In this document: positions 25,040-35,210 of the stretch, one piece after another
Layout of the letters: each line of letters opens with the position of its first letter
How positions within the stretch are numbered: position 1 is the first letter of the stretch
DNA from: Cordilura impudica
Lineage: Eukaryota; Arthropoda; Insecta; Diptera; Scathophagidae
Reading direction: 5' to 3'
DNA length: 64,000 nt
Assembly (NCBI GenBank): GCA_963682025.1
Contig: OY821518.1
Span: 13,784,100 to 13,848,099, forward strand
Position numbers and translations under genes: made by a program
Notes under the pieces: generated by a model
What the model saw: the letters and a program-made list of their open reading frames with translations, nothing else
Told to the model about the DNA's origin: nothing
The model's database searches: none

Positions 25040-26336
25040 TATCATCAATACATTCAATACGTCGCGTAATAGTTCGTCGTGATAAACTTAAACTTTCGAA
25101 TTTATTTTTCATGTCAGGGCATATAAAACTACTTGCTGCAGGCATGCATTCCTTAATAAATTGTCCATCCGATAATGGTTTGTTGTTTTTTTTTTTTGCT
25201 ATTTTCAAAGCAATAATAAAACTAGCTTTTGTAGCAACTTCTTGTTCAGCATTTTGACGTACAAAAAAATGTCCTTGCAGAGATAAATTTGCGGCAAACT
25301 TGTCAGCAGATGTTTTTCTGACTAAGGGAGTTAAGTCGGATCCATATTCTGAGTGTTTAGTAGTAAAATGTCTCCTAATATTATACTCTTTAAAAACTGC
25401 GAGACTTTCCTGACAATGAGACAGATGGCCTTATTTTTCAATGCACTAAAAAAATTTTTACTTTTCCACTCTTCCTTAAAAACGCGGCACTCTTGACCAA
25501 TTTTTATGGTATATCTATTATCTAAATTTATTTATCTAAATTTAAAATAATATTTTTAAGCGCGTATATATCTTGCAACCGCAAACGACACAGATTGTTT
25601 TCTTACTGACATATTACAAAGTTTTTGTTAAATTAGTGTCGTTATTTAATTATTAACAGAAATTTAACAACAAATTTAATCTCAGTATGCCATGCTAATA
25701 AAATATTTTACGGAATAAAAGAATTTCAAAAAAAAAAATTCAAAAATAATCTCAGTATGCCACGCTAGAAATATATTTCGAGGAATACAAAAAAAGAATT
25801 GCGAGAAAAAAATTCAAATATAATCTCAGAATGCCTTGAACATTATTATATTGATTTAATTATTACTTTAAAATAAAATTGCTATAGCAAATAATGAAAG
25901 AGTGATAAAAATCTAAAAAAGTGGAAACACAAATAATGTTTCTCATTTTTAATGATTTAATAAAAAAATATAAATTTTTGCGTTTTGAAATATTTTCCTT
26001 TTACGATATTCATATCAAATTTTGAAACTTAACTTCTTTGGCCCGAGGGCTGTACTTTGCCCAGGCCTGAGATAGTCCCTGCAATGAAATAGAAAAGGGC
26101 TTGGGAAGCCATTTCAAACAGCGTATGTAAAAATTTGGTAAATTTTTTTAAAATATTTTTTTGTTTTTTCATAAAAGCTACGATGTGTTCTTAATGGGTC
26201 ACAATTTTCTCAGTATTATTTGATTTATTTGATACAATTAGCATTTCTTTTACAGGGGTTATATTAACTAAATTATGAAGAATAGTACCAAAATCATTGC
26301 TTGAAGTTCACATACTGGCATTGTGTTCCGGAGCTG

Positions 26337-26853
26337 TAAATATACATATGTATCAGCGTTCATACACATGTAAAAAAAACAACAAGCAAACAAAAATGTG
26401 TATGTATCACTGGTAAGTACACAAACAAAAATGTAATTGTATGTTTTAACAGTTATGCTCCTTGCATTATATTGCTACCAAAAAAAAAAGTACGAAAATA
26501 ACTAAAAATTTTAATTATCTTAATAATCATTATAAAAAATCTCAGCCATTACTATTTGAAATTTCCTTGTTTTGATTAGAACCCGGGTGCAGCGTCTCAA
26601 AGATTCAGCACAGCCAAATTTAACACTTTTACTTTTTTTTTTGATTTAAAATATATCAAAATACTGAATACCCCATAGAAATTTAATTTTTAAGTTTTTA
26701 TGATATTTGAAACCTACTTACGTAATGCATAATTTTAAGATGGCGACCTCTCACTTCTAAGCACTAGTTTTTCGATTTTTAACTGTCTGCCTTACAAACC
26801 TGCTTTCCGTTAGGGAGAAGTGTAGGCTTTAATAGCAGAATGCTTTTACATAT
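26337..26853. other. Spacer with a HINE-family-2 tail
   Basis: 26581-26640 carries a mutated copy of the family-2 terminus (ATTCAGCACAGCCAAATT then TAACACTTTTACTT). It is in the same orientation as 2593-2650. The remainder is AT-rich with no gene. Confidence 0.5.
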
Positions 26854-29748
26854 CGTCGGTGGTATGCCAAAATTCACAATATTAGAGTTATTAGTATATT
26901 AATGTTTCACAAACCATTCTGTGTTCTGCCAAAAAGTCCTACATCCTTGTTTTAATTTTTGGTTCCATAACACGCAAAGTTCTATATCCTTTTTGTCTTG
27001 GTATGCCAAAAGGTGCTATGTGGATGTAGAACTTTTTGCCATACCAATTTTGGAAGAAGAAAAGCGCCATAAGCATTGTAAAACCGGTTAAAACGGGCAA
27101 AATCATTCGTTGTTTTAAGAATTTATAGTTTTAAGTTTTTCCTCAAAATTAATTATTTTTTTGGTTTTTGGTTTCGTAATAACAATTCATTTGGAAAAAT
27201 TTAAAAATAAAATTAAATCGGCGCATGCCGGTTTTAAGCCGCCGCCGACTAATTCTTAGGTCGAGCCGCCGCCGCCGATAATTATGGACGGCTTAGATCT
27301 CTGTTCTGTATCTGACAGGTGACGAATCAATAGAAATGGAGTTAGAAGAATCTGCCATAGGACAGCTAAATGAAAGTGATCAGGGTAGGTATAACTTTTC
27401 TCAAATTACCAGTAGTTTATGTCAATTAAACTGTCCTTGTCCTTGTAGATGTGCCCGGTCCAAGTAAAAAACGTTCAAGATGGAAGCAGCGGAAGCCTGA
27501 AGAATGGAAGAAGAATCTAAGAAAAAAGGCGTGTTCTCGGGGTGAAAAGCATTTGGATGAAAAAGGAAAGATGAAAATGGCGAAGTTGATGAATCCTTTG
27601 ATAAATCACTCTCACAAAGAACCAACGAATTACAAGTGCAGTTTATTTACAGAGGAAGATCGCCTGGAAATATTCAATGATTATTGGAAAAAAAGAGATA
27701 CCTTTAAAGCTAAACGCAACTTCCTCCTGAAATTTACCAAAGCCATTCCAGTGAAAAGAAGAAGATCCGAAAAAGAAGTAAATTTCCGAAAGAATTTGGC
27801 TTATGAATACGTTTTATCAAAAAACAATGAAAATTTAAAAGTGTGCCGTGAATTCTTCTGTGCGACCCTTGCAATTTCGTACAAGCCCATTGCTTTGGCA
27901 AACAAAGATCGATCAAACACTGGTGAATTTTTGGGCGAATAGAAAAGAGGAAAACATGAACCTCACAACAAATTGAAGCCAGAGGTAATTGCTGCCATCA
28001 AGAATCATATTGAATCTTTCCCACCAATAGAGTCACACTATTGCCGAAAATCATCAAAAAGATTGTATTTAAGCGTGGTTTAAGTATTTCGAAAATGTTT
28101 GATTTTTTCAAAGAAAAAGCAGCAGGAACAGATTCTGCAAAAGTCAGTTATGAAAAGTACAAACAAGTTTTCGGTCAGGATTACAACATGGCATTTCACA
28201 AGCCCAAAAAAGATTTATGTGCTACGTGTACCCTTGCCCAATCAGCCATTGAACCATCAGAAGAACAAAAATCTGATTTCGAAGCACACATTAAACGAAA
28301 AGAATTAGGCCATGCTGCAATGAGATCAGACATCGAAAGTTGTGCAATGGATAAAGAGTTGATAGTTGCTACCATGGATTTGCAATCAGTTTTGCAGACA
28401 CCACAGGCTGAAGCAAGCCCATTCTATTACAAAAGAAAACTATGTGTCAACTTCACTGTTTATAATGAAGCAACTCGTGATGGAACTTGCTACATTTTGG
28501 TCTGAAGTTGATGGCAAAAGAGGAAGTAGTGAAATCGGATCTTGCGTGAAAACATTTATTGAAGGAGAAATGCAAAAAGGGTACCGAAAAATTGTTTTGT
28601 GGTCCGAAAATTGTAGTGGGCAGAACCGCAATCGTTATGTTGCTGCAATGTTGCTTCAGTTAGTACAAGAATCTCCCATTGAAATCATCAAACAAAATTT
28701 TCTAGAAGTGGGCCACACTCAAATGGACGTCGAGAGTATGCATTCTGCTATTGAACATTCGGCCAAAAACTGTTCTCTATTTTCCATGAATGGTTGGTCA
28801 AACGTTATTCGTCAAGCTCGGCGTAAGCATCCATACCATGTGGTACGAATGCCACATAGGGATTTCCTTGATTTAAAATTGGTCAGTGCCAGATCAATGA
28901 AAACAAGTTTTTGTGTTCAATGACGGAAAAAAATTGAATTGGTTGAATATAAAATTATTGATGTTTTGCAAATCGATGCCTGGGCAAATTGGTGTTAAAT
29001 ACAACCATGATGAACAAGAATGTAAAGTACGAAAACAATTCATTTGCTTATAAATCAGTGAGTTTATTTACAAGTATAGTTTTTATTTTTAGTTTGTTAA
29101 TGTTGAAGTGCGTAAAGTCAGAGGAAGGCCAGCTATTAGTTGGCCATTACTTTACGAACATCTCTTGCGTATAACAGTAGCCAAAAAACGGGACTTGCAA
29201 AGTTTATGTGCTCAAAAGCTTATTCCACAGGAATTCCATGCTTGGATTGAGTGAGAAACATGTCTTTTAGTATTTAGTGCAAAAACCAAAGTTTAAAAAA
29301 ATGCTTTCTTTCAGCTCATTGCCAATTGGAAATGAAACCGTTGAATTGAATTCCGAATCAGAGGATAATTAATTTTTCAACCTTTTGTTCATTAGTATAT
29401 TACTAGATTTGTTTTTCGTTAACATTCCTTGTTTTGAAATAAATATTATTTGAAAAGTGTGTTTTTAGGGAATTACCAGGGTTCTATATCCATTCCTTTG
29501 TGTAACATTAATAAACCAATAATATGCCAAAAAGCACTATATCCAATTGTTACAGTAATCCAATGATTGAGTAAAGTTTTCATCTGACAAAGTATGTATA
29601 ATTTTAGACAAGTATTAACTACATATAATTTGAAAGTATCACTGCATTTCAAAATAATTTGAATTTTAGCTAGCCGTTTCAATAGTATTTTGCAATTTTC
29701 TCAAAATGAGCAAAAGTGGATATAGCACCTTCTGGCATAGCGGCGACG
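26854..29748 (+). mobile_element. Intron-containing DDE-type transposon, 2.9 kb
   Basis: Terminal inverted repeats are short and imperfect: CGTCGGTGGTATGCCAAAA from 26854 and the inverse of a TTCTGGCATAGCGGCGACG end at 29748. ATAT flanks both (26850-26853 and 29749-29752), which would be a 4-bp target duplication. Subterminal copies of TATGCCAAAAGGTGCTAT-type sequence recur at both ends (27001-27050, 29521-29545, 29719-29740). One gene occupies the interior. I lean towards a Sola-like superfamily from the 4-bp target duplication and the protein type, but this is uncertain. Confidence 0.7.
27336..29372 (+). pseudogene. Transposase with three short introns (Sola-like?)
   Basis: Exon 1 starts at ATG 27336 (MELEESAIGQLNESDQ) and splices across a 64-bp intron (27385-27448) into DVPGPSKKRSRWKQRKPEEW. 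The main exon shows SLFTEEDRLEIFNDYW, FPPIESHYCRKSSKR, FHKPKKDLCATCTL and MDLQSVLQTPQ. Then come WSENCSGQNRNRY and GHTQMDVESMHSAIE; family relatives, as I recall, have D in place of that E before NC. A 66-bp intron (29027-29092) joins to FVNVEVRKVRGRPAISWPLL, and a 64-bp intron (29251-29314) joins to the last residues, ending NSESEDN and TAA at 29370. Lesions: TAG at 27940-27942, a frameshift near 28068, and an extra base near 28494. This is probably a nuclear DDE transposase. Confidence 0.7.
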
Positions 29749-29752
29749 ATAT

Positions 29753-30940
29753 GAGGTTTCATTTTTTTACTGTAAAATTTTAAATTTGTCCAAAGTCGTC
29801 AGACCCGCCAAACAGCAAAAACGTAAATGCTGTTTCAGATCTATTTCAGTTAGTTAAATATATTTCACAGTGTATAACTTTTTAAAAGAAATCTCTCTCA
29901 TTAAAGAAATTTACCACTAACAAAGTCACCATTTAAATAACTCTCTAGGGATTTAAATTAGAGAGAGTATTTTTACTCGCATTATTCGTTTACTTGTTTT
30001 CTTTTTGGATTTCATATTTTTTGAACAAAAGAATATGCTTGATTTATTAAGCAGGCAATTGTTTGTGGAAATCATACACGCAAAAATACATTGGTAATGC
30101 CTTTTTTAATTGTAAAAGACCAAACAAAAAAAAAAAAGATCCAAAGACTAGTTGGTTGGCTGTTTGCAGGCAGCCAAAGCAGGCCAAACGATGACTGCAA
30201 GGTTTAATTTGTTGGTTGGTTGGTTTAGTTGGCTGTCTGTCGGAATAGAGCTGCCTGCCTGCCTGCCTTGGCTGTCTTTGTGTTCGTGCAACAAATGAGC
30301 AATATCGCTGTTTGAATTTCCCTCTACTGTTGTTGTGTTGTTTTGTTTAATGCACATGTCCGCAAATATTGGTATGAATTGTTTCTTGTTATTGTTGTGC
30401 GAGTTGTCCTTAGGGGATCCCTGTGATACTCTGTGAACAAAGTTTGGTAGCAACAGCAGCCGTCTGTTTGTAAAATATATGTATATACAACAGCAGTAGT
30501 TTGTTGTTTAACCTTGTTGACAGCAATTGGTAAAAATTTCATAATCAATCATTAGTTGGTTGATTGTGTTTGATTGTTTTCTGTTTGAAATATTTTGGCA
30601 AACCCACAAAGAAATTTTATGAAAACAATTGAAAATATTTAAATACCTCTAGAGAAACATATGCATAGAGACATTTATATATGAATATATGTATGATAGA
30701 TATGTCTTACTTTCCTTTTTATAAGTGACTGAATTTTACTTCAGTATCTTGGGAATTGTTTGTGGAAAGAAGGCGTTTGCTGACTAACCGCTTTCGACGT
30801 AATAATTATCACCAGTAAATAAATTTAAAATGAAACAGTTAAGGATGGTTTTCAGTTATTTCTCAACAAAATGTGATTCATTACGGTTCTGTCAAATAAA
30901 AAGTTAAATAGCAGATTTTCTTAGGAAATATATATAAATA
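29753..30940. other. Gene-less, host-like stretch
   Basis: No transposon motif. From about 30130 to 30560 base composition is balanced, with GGTTGGTTGGTT and CTGCCTGCCTGCC short repeats; this is the most host-like DNA nearby, and could be intronic or regulatory. No exon can be supported. Confidence 0.4.
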
Positions 30941-31509
30941 CTAGCTGTTTTTACCCGGTCTTGCCCGGGATCCAAAAGGCTTTGACTTGAAAAATGGTTC
31001 ACTATGCTTACCAGGCGGTGAGTACTAAGTCCCCGATGAACCATTCCTAAAAAAAAAAATAACTTACTCCCAAAAAATTTGTATGGGATTGGGGAATTTG
31101 TTCATGGTGAAAAAATTCCCTATGTTCACGTTTTTTGGGGGAACAAATTCATGTTTTATTTCAATTTAAAATTTTGTGATTTTTTAATTTAGAACTTTTT
31201 TTATAAGACGCTACAGCAAAAATACTACAAAAATAAGCTACGAAACCGCCTTAAGTTTTTTTTTTTTTTTCAATTTTACTTATTTTGTAAACATAAAATA
31301 TAACGGAATCGTTTGCAAATTAAAGGAATCAGAACTTTTAAAAATTGAATTACTTTATTGAATAAGTGATCATCATTGAGCAGAGACGTCAAAGAAAAAC
31401 GGAAAATGAATGCGACGTTTAAAATTGTTGCGCAATGTTGCTTTAAGCAACTGCTTATAGTATATGTATAGTAATTATTGCACATACGTAGATAACATTT
31501 ATCATAAGA

Positions 31510-31800
31510 CTTTTCAGTAAGCTCTGTCCCGCGAGCGAGTCGCGTCCGCGCGTTTGGCAGCTACACCCGTGTTGCCGCGCAGTTGTCGTCAATTTATTTG
31601 AATCCCAAAATATATTTTTCAGAACATTCCTATATTTTAGCTGAGCTGTGTTCCGTGGGCGCGTCGCGTCGCACAGTTGTTGTCAACCTATTTTAATTGC
31701 CAAATTTTATTTTTCAGATCATCCGATATTTGAGCGCAGCTGTGTTCCGCGAGCGCATCGCGTCGCGTCCGCGCGCCGCTTTCGCGTGTCGAAATTATGC
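31510..31800. repeat. GC-rich tandem repeat inside the Helitron
   Basis: Three diverged units of about 100-120 bp, each with a GTTCCGCGAGCGCGTCGCG-like core at about 31525, 31650 and 31745. Each is followed or preceded by an AT-rich segment containing ATTTTTCAGA. CpG density is far above the surroundings. Confidence 0.8.
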
Positions 31801-32012
31801 TATTGAAAAGAATACAGATTTTAAATACGTTTATTGAGAGCAGTATGGAGATTTTGTTCATTTCTTTTGGGGACCTTTATTTAAAAATTTGGGGAATTTG
31901 TTAATTTTTTGGGGAATTTGTGCATTGGGGCTAAGTGCTGAGCGCATGCTTACCGCTACAACTTAGCATTGATTATTTTGAGTGTATTATGTCTAAAAGT
32001 TACGAATTTTAG

Positions 32013-32222
32013 TTATTCTAGAGCTTGGGGATATACAGCAATTCTGGTTTTTCCTTCTGGTGCATATAAGAAAAGCTTATGCTGGCTCCCAACTCTGGAG
32101 CAGGCGACAAATAATTGTCTATGAGAAAAACAGGGAGATTCTAAGTTGATACCTGTTCCCGTAAGAGATGGTCCTCTTATGTACGTTATGTTAGGAACAA
32201 CTTTTTGTACCATCTCTTGCAA
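32013..32222 (-). pseudogene. Helitron helicase C-terminal fragment
   Basis: The 69-residue frame reads TYIRGPSLTGTGINLESPCF then SHRQLFVACSRVGSQHKLFL and YAPEGKTRIAVYPQALE, ending at a natural stop. This is the final Pif1-type superfamily-1 helicase motif (SHGQLYVACSRVG) and C-terminus of Helitron RepHel proteins, which unwind DNA during rolling-circle transposition. The G of SHGQL is R here. Everything between this fragment and the N-terminal repeats is deleted, so no helicase core or Rep tyrosines remain. Confidence 0.85.
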
Positions 32223-32239
32223 TGAAAAACCAACTTACA

Positions 32240-32565
32240 AGTCTTCTGGTAGGGATATTACAGTCGTTTCAAGAGTTTCACATTCCCTGGAGTTAGCTTG
32301 TCTTATCCGTTGGGCCTGAAGACATTGTTGAGTCGTTTCCGGAGTTTCAGACTATGCTTGGCTTAGCTGCTGGATTTCTAGACGCACTGGAGTAGATTCA
32401 GGCATTTCCGCTTCTCTTAAAAAGCTTGTCTTGATCTTTGGGCTTCAAGACGTTATTGGGTTTGCTTAGGTGTTTCAGCATTTCTCGACTCAGATTGTCT
32501 AACTCGTTGAGACTCGATACGAATTTGGGTCTGATCAGGTTCTCTAGAGTTCTGTTTTGTTTAAG
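32240..32565 (-). pseudogene. Helitron protein N-terminal Arg/Gln repeat remnant
   Basis: The minus strand shows, with stops, segments such as RIESQRVRQSESRNAETPKQ and RLEAQRSRQA, plus a further copy near 32320. Repeats of the type ETPEQ..RLEAQR.RQA are found at the N-terminus of insect Helitron proteins. Frame breaks are frequent. It lies directly next to the helicase C-terminus, giving the size of the internal deletion. Confidence 0.55.
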
Positions 32566-32569
32566 CCTT

Positions 32570-33835
32570 TTCATACCCTATACCACTATGTGGTTTGGGT
32601 ACAATGACTTTGTGTTGCTGTTTGTAACAACCAAAAATATTTGACCTACACAGATCTTTAATTATACCGATCGAACCAGAATCACTATCTGATTCGATTT
32701 ATCGATGTCCGTCCGTCCGTCCGTCCGTCTGTGTGTCTATGTAAAGCTTGTAATCAAACTGCAGGTCGCAAATATGAATATATTTTGATGAAATTTGGTA
32801 TTTTCTTTGATCGGCCATAGGATGAACGCTATTGAAATTGGTGAGAATCGGTCCATGTTCAGACCTAGCCCCCATACAAATGACCACTATGATATCAACA
32901 TATATTACCATAAGATCCAAATTATCATACAAATCTAAGTCAAATTGGGTTTGTATGTATATATTACATCCATTAATCTGTAGTCCAAAAATGATCCCTA
33001 TTGGACAACTCTTAGTCATAGGCCCCATATAGAGCTGCTTCCCTATCTTCACTTAAATCTATCAAAAAACAAAAATATTGCACGGATTCCTTTCAAATTT
33101 GGTTTGTTTATATTTTTTCAAAGAATAAGTGACTTACCGATCGACTTAGAATCACTTTTTGTGTCGAATTAGCAATTTCCGTCCATCCGTCCGTCCGTCC
33201 GTCTATGTGTCCATGTAAAGCTTGTAATCAAACTATAGGTCGCAAATATGTATATATTTTGATGAAATTTGGTATATAAGCTTCCACCGGCCATGGGATG
33301 AATGCTATTGAAATTGGTGAGAATCGCTCCATGCTCAGACCTAGCCCCCATACAAATGACCCCATGATCTCGACATAAATTGCCATAAGTTCCAAATTAT
33401 CATATAGATCTCAGTCGAATTGGGTTTGTATGTGTTTATTACATCCATTAATGAGTAGTTCAAAAATACTCCCTACAGGAAAATTCTTAGTCATAGGCCC
33501 CATATAGAGCTGCCTCCCGATCTTCAGTTAAATCCATCAAAAAACAAAAATATTGCACAGATTTGTCTCAAATTTGGTCTGTATATATTTCAAAGTATAA
33601 GTGACTTTACCATATGTGGTCAGGATCGGTCCATTTTTCTACCTAGTCCCCATTTAAATATAGTATCCGATATGAAATTTTTCATATCTGCAGCAAAAAA
33701 AATTAATAAAAATGCCACTCAAATTTGGTTTATGCATATTTGCTATATCCAATTAGATGGACTGAAGAGATAGGGCCTCTTAACCATGGTATATCGTATA
33801 GTCGGGCTAGACCGACTATAATTTTCTTACTTGTT
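32570..33835 (+). repeat. HINE/DINE-1-like element, copy B, partly duplicated
   Basis: The left end ATACCCTATACCACTATGTGG and right end CTTACTTGTT match copy A in reverse orientation. The near-palindrome TATAGTCGG-GCTAGA-CCGACTATA lies at about 33797-33820. The central part, with its CCGT microsatellite, occurs twice (32680-33060 and 33136-33540), so this is a partial internal tandem duplication. It is inserted in the Helitron between its N-terminal and distal parts. Confidence 0.75.
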
Positions 33836-34254
33836 GCATTTGAGATAGTACGGCCTATATGCTATGCTTTCATGTGCAAGGCACAATTGCAAAAGTTATT
33901 TTCCCACGTTTACAACTCATTTATATAGTGAAAAAGATGAAATGGAAATATTTGTAATAGGTTGCTTTCCAATGTAACTAAAAGGCAAGATGGAAATAAA
34001 TGTTATTTTGTTTTTCATTGTATTTAAAAAGGCGAAATGCAAATATTTATAATCGGAATAATCCTGCAGCGGTAGTCAACCTATGAAATAAATCTGCACT
34101 AATTTTGGGGTGTTGCAACTGATATAGTAAAAAATAGGTTGATTTAAAATCTTCATTTCATAATGGTGTAAACTCAAGAGTAGTAAGTAAAGAAATTTAT
34201 GTAAAAAATTTTTGGGAAGTCCATTGAAAAATTAAAATATGAACAAACACTAAA

Positions 34255-34795
34255 AGCGTATATAGAAAATTAAAAAAAGTGGGCGTGGCCGATAAAAGTA
34301 TATGACGACCTTACCTGGGATTTGAGAATAATTTGCAGTAAATTCGAGCGAAACCAATAAAAAATTCAAAAAGTGGTCGCAAAAGTAGGCGTGGCCGATA
34401 AGAAGCATATGGTGACTTTCCCTGTGGCACAGAGATCGTGTGTACCAAATTTCAGAGGAAACCGTTAACAAAGAAAAATTTGTATAGCGAACAAATATAC
34501 CAAAAAGCAGAAAAGCAGGCGTGGCCGATAAGAAGTATTTGGTGACCTTAGCTGGAGTACAGGGATCGTGTGTACCGAATTTCAGAGAAATCCGTTGACA
34601 AATAAAAATTTGTATAGTGAACAAATATGAATAAAACAGAAAAGGAATTTTACATAAAAAGTGGGCGTAAAAGTAGGCGTGTCCGGTAAAAAGTATATGC
34701 CGACCTTTCCTGTGGTATAAAGATCGTGTGCTCAAAATTTCAGGGAAATCCGTCGAAAAATAAAAATTTGTATAGCGGTCAAACAAACAAACAAA
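34255..34795. repeat. Tandem repeat near the Helitron 5' end
   Basis: Four diverged units of about 95-150 bp, each with a GGGCGTGGCCGATAAAAAG-like block, a GATCGTGTGTACC block and AAAATTTGTATAGCG. The array ends in CAAA repeats next to the 5' terminus. A 178-residue open frame across it on the minus strand is a product of the repeats, not a gene. Confidence 0.75.
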
Positions 34796-34879
34796 TAAAC
34801 AAACAAACAGAAAATTAATTTTATATATATAGATTGAAAAATTGTTCTTTAAAAAGTCAATCTTAAAAGTAACTCTCTA

Positions 34880-35210
34880 GGGAATTAATTTTATATTTAT
34901 GGCCAGGACCTAAAAATATTAATTTCGATAGTATTTAAATCTAAGCCTCATAAACAAAGTTTTTATTAAAACTCTTTCTTTCCTTATGCATATGAGTTTT
35001 GAATCTCTTCGTGACGGTGCGTGACTTTGCGTGACTATTTTAAAATTAATCTTTGGTCACAACAAGTCTATGGACCAAGTTTTAGATTGATTGGATGAGG
35101 GGAAATGGGATTTAAATCATTCCGTGACTGTGCGTGACTATCTTCAAGTTAATATATGTTGACAACAAGCCTGTGGACCAAGTTTCAGATTGATTGGATG
35201 AATGGAAATG
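34880..35210. repeat. Dispersed 'GCGTGACT' repeat, copy 1
   Basis: Matches 60300-60600 closely (TTTATTAAAACTCTTTCTTT, GTGACTTTGCGTGAC, AAATTAATCTTTGGTCAC). Within each copy a sub-unit of about 100 bp is tandemly repeated. Similarity stops at about 35208, where LINE coding sequence begins. No coding capacity. Confidence 0.65.

Larger units (their letters stand above)
21437..25512 (-). pseudogene. hAT transposase (GTF2IRD2/ZBED-like), split by Tigger
   Basis: Minus-strand order: BED-finger region (ECRVFKEEWKSKNFF; frameshift; CQESLAVFKEYNIRRHFTTK) at about 25330-25510; KKNNKPLSDGQFIKECMPAA and SLSRRTITRRIECIDD (to 25042); then, beyond the Tigger insertion, NLNQQLLSVLQSSMWYSIAL and DESTDQKDTVQLLIF with the first catalytic D; GVTTD-like VTTDGAPSLTG with the second D; VRWLSLGKVLRRIWDLKND; and the C-terminal dimerisation block STYVCEQTFSIMNVNKNSVR. 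Stops include a TAA after NNKNFP near 22130. The architecture matches the domesticated vertebrate GTF2IRD2-type transposases. Several frameshifts and the insertion make it inactive. Confidence 0.85.
21276..26069 (-). mobile_element. Charlie-like hAT transposon with 8-bp target duplication
   Basis: Perfect 14-bp terminal inverted repeats, CAGGCCTGGGCAAA (21276-21289) and its inverse (26056-26069). The flanks TGATAGTC (21268-21275) and AGATAGTC (26070-26077) are an 8-bp target duplication with one mismatch, as expected for hAT. The target is the Tc1 coding region. Subterminal GGGCC motifs fit the Charlie/Buster side of the superfamily. Without the nested Tigger it is about 2.5 kb. Confidence 0.92.
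20195..26336 (+). mobile_element. Tc1-like transposon, split by a nested hAT
   Basis: The left end is probably CAGTTACGTTCAACT at 20195, preceded by TA; the right end is probably GTTCCGGAGCTG ending 26336, followed by TA. Terminal similarity is weak, so ends are tentative. The coding remnant is interrupted at 21275 by the hAT element and resumes at 26078 with KRAWEAISNSVCKNLVN, the usual C-terminus of Tc1-like transposases. Without the insertion the element is about 1.34 kb. Confidence 0.65.
30941..34833 (-). mobile_element. Helitron with both termini, internally deleted
   Basis: Read on the minus strand, the 5' end is TCTATATATATAAAATTAAT at 34833 (Helitron ends start with TC). The 3' end has a hairpin, CCCGG-GCAAGA-CCGGG (30954-30969), then 13 bases ending CTAG at 30941 (CTRR consensus). 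The flanks are A (30940) and T (34834) on the plus strand, the expected AT target without duplication. Only the ends of the Rep/helicase gene survive; most of the interior is tandem repeats plus an inserted HINE-like repeat. It would therefore be non-autonomous. Confidence 0.88.

Noticed and set aside
34250..34786. 178-codon open frame on the minus strand
   Set aside because: It follows the tandem repeat next to the Helitron 5' end, its repeated segments mirror the DNA units, and it resembles no protein family.
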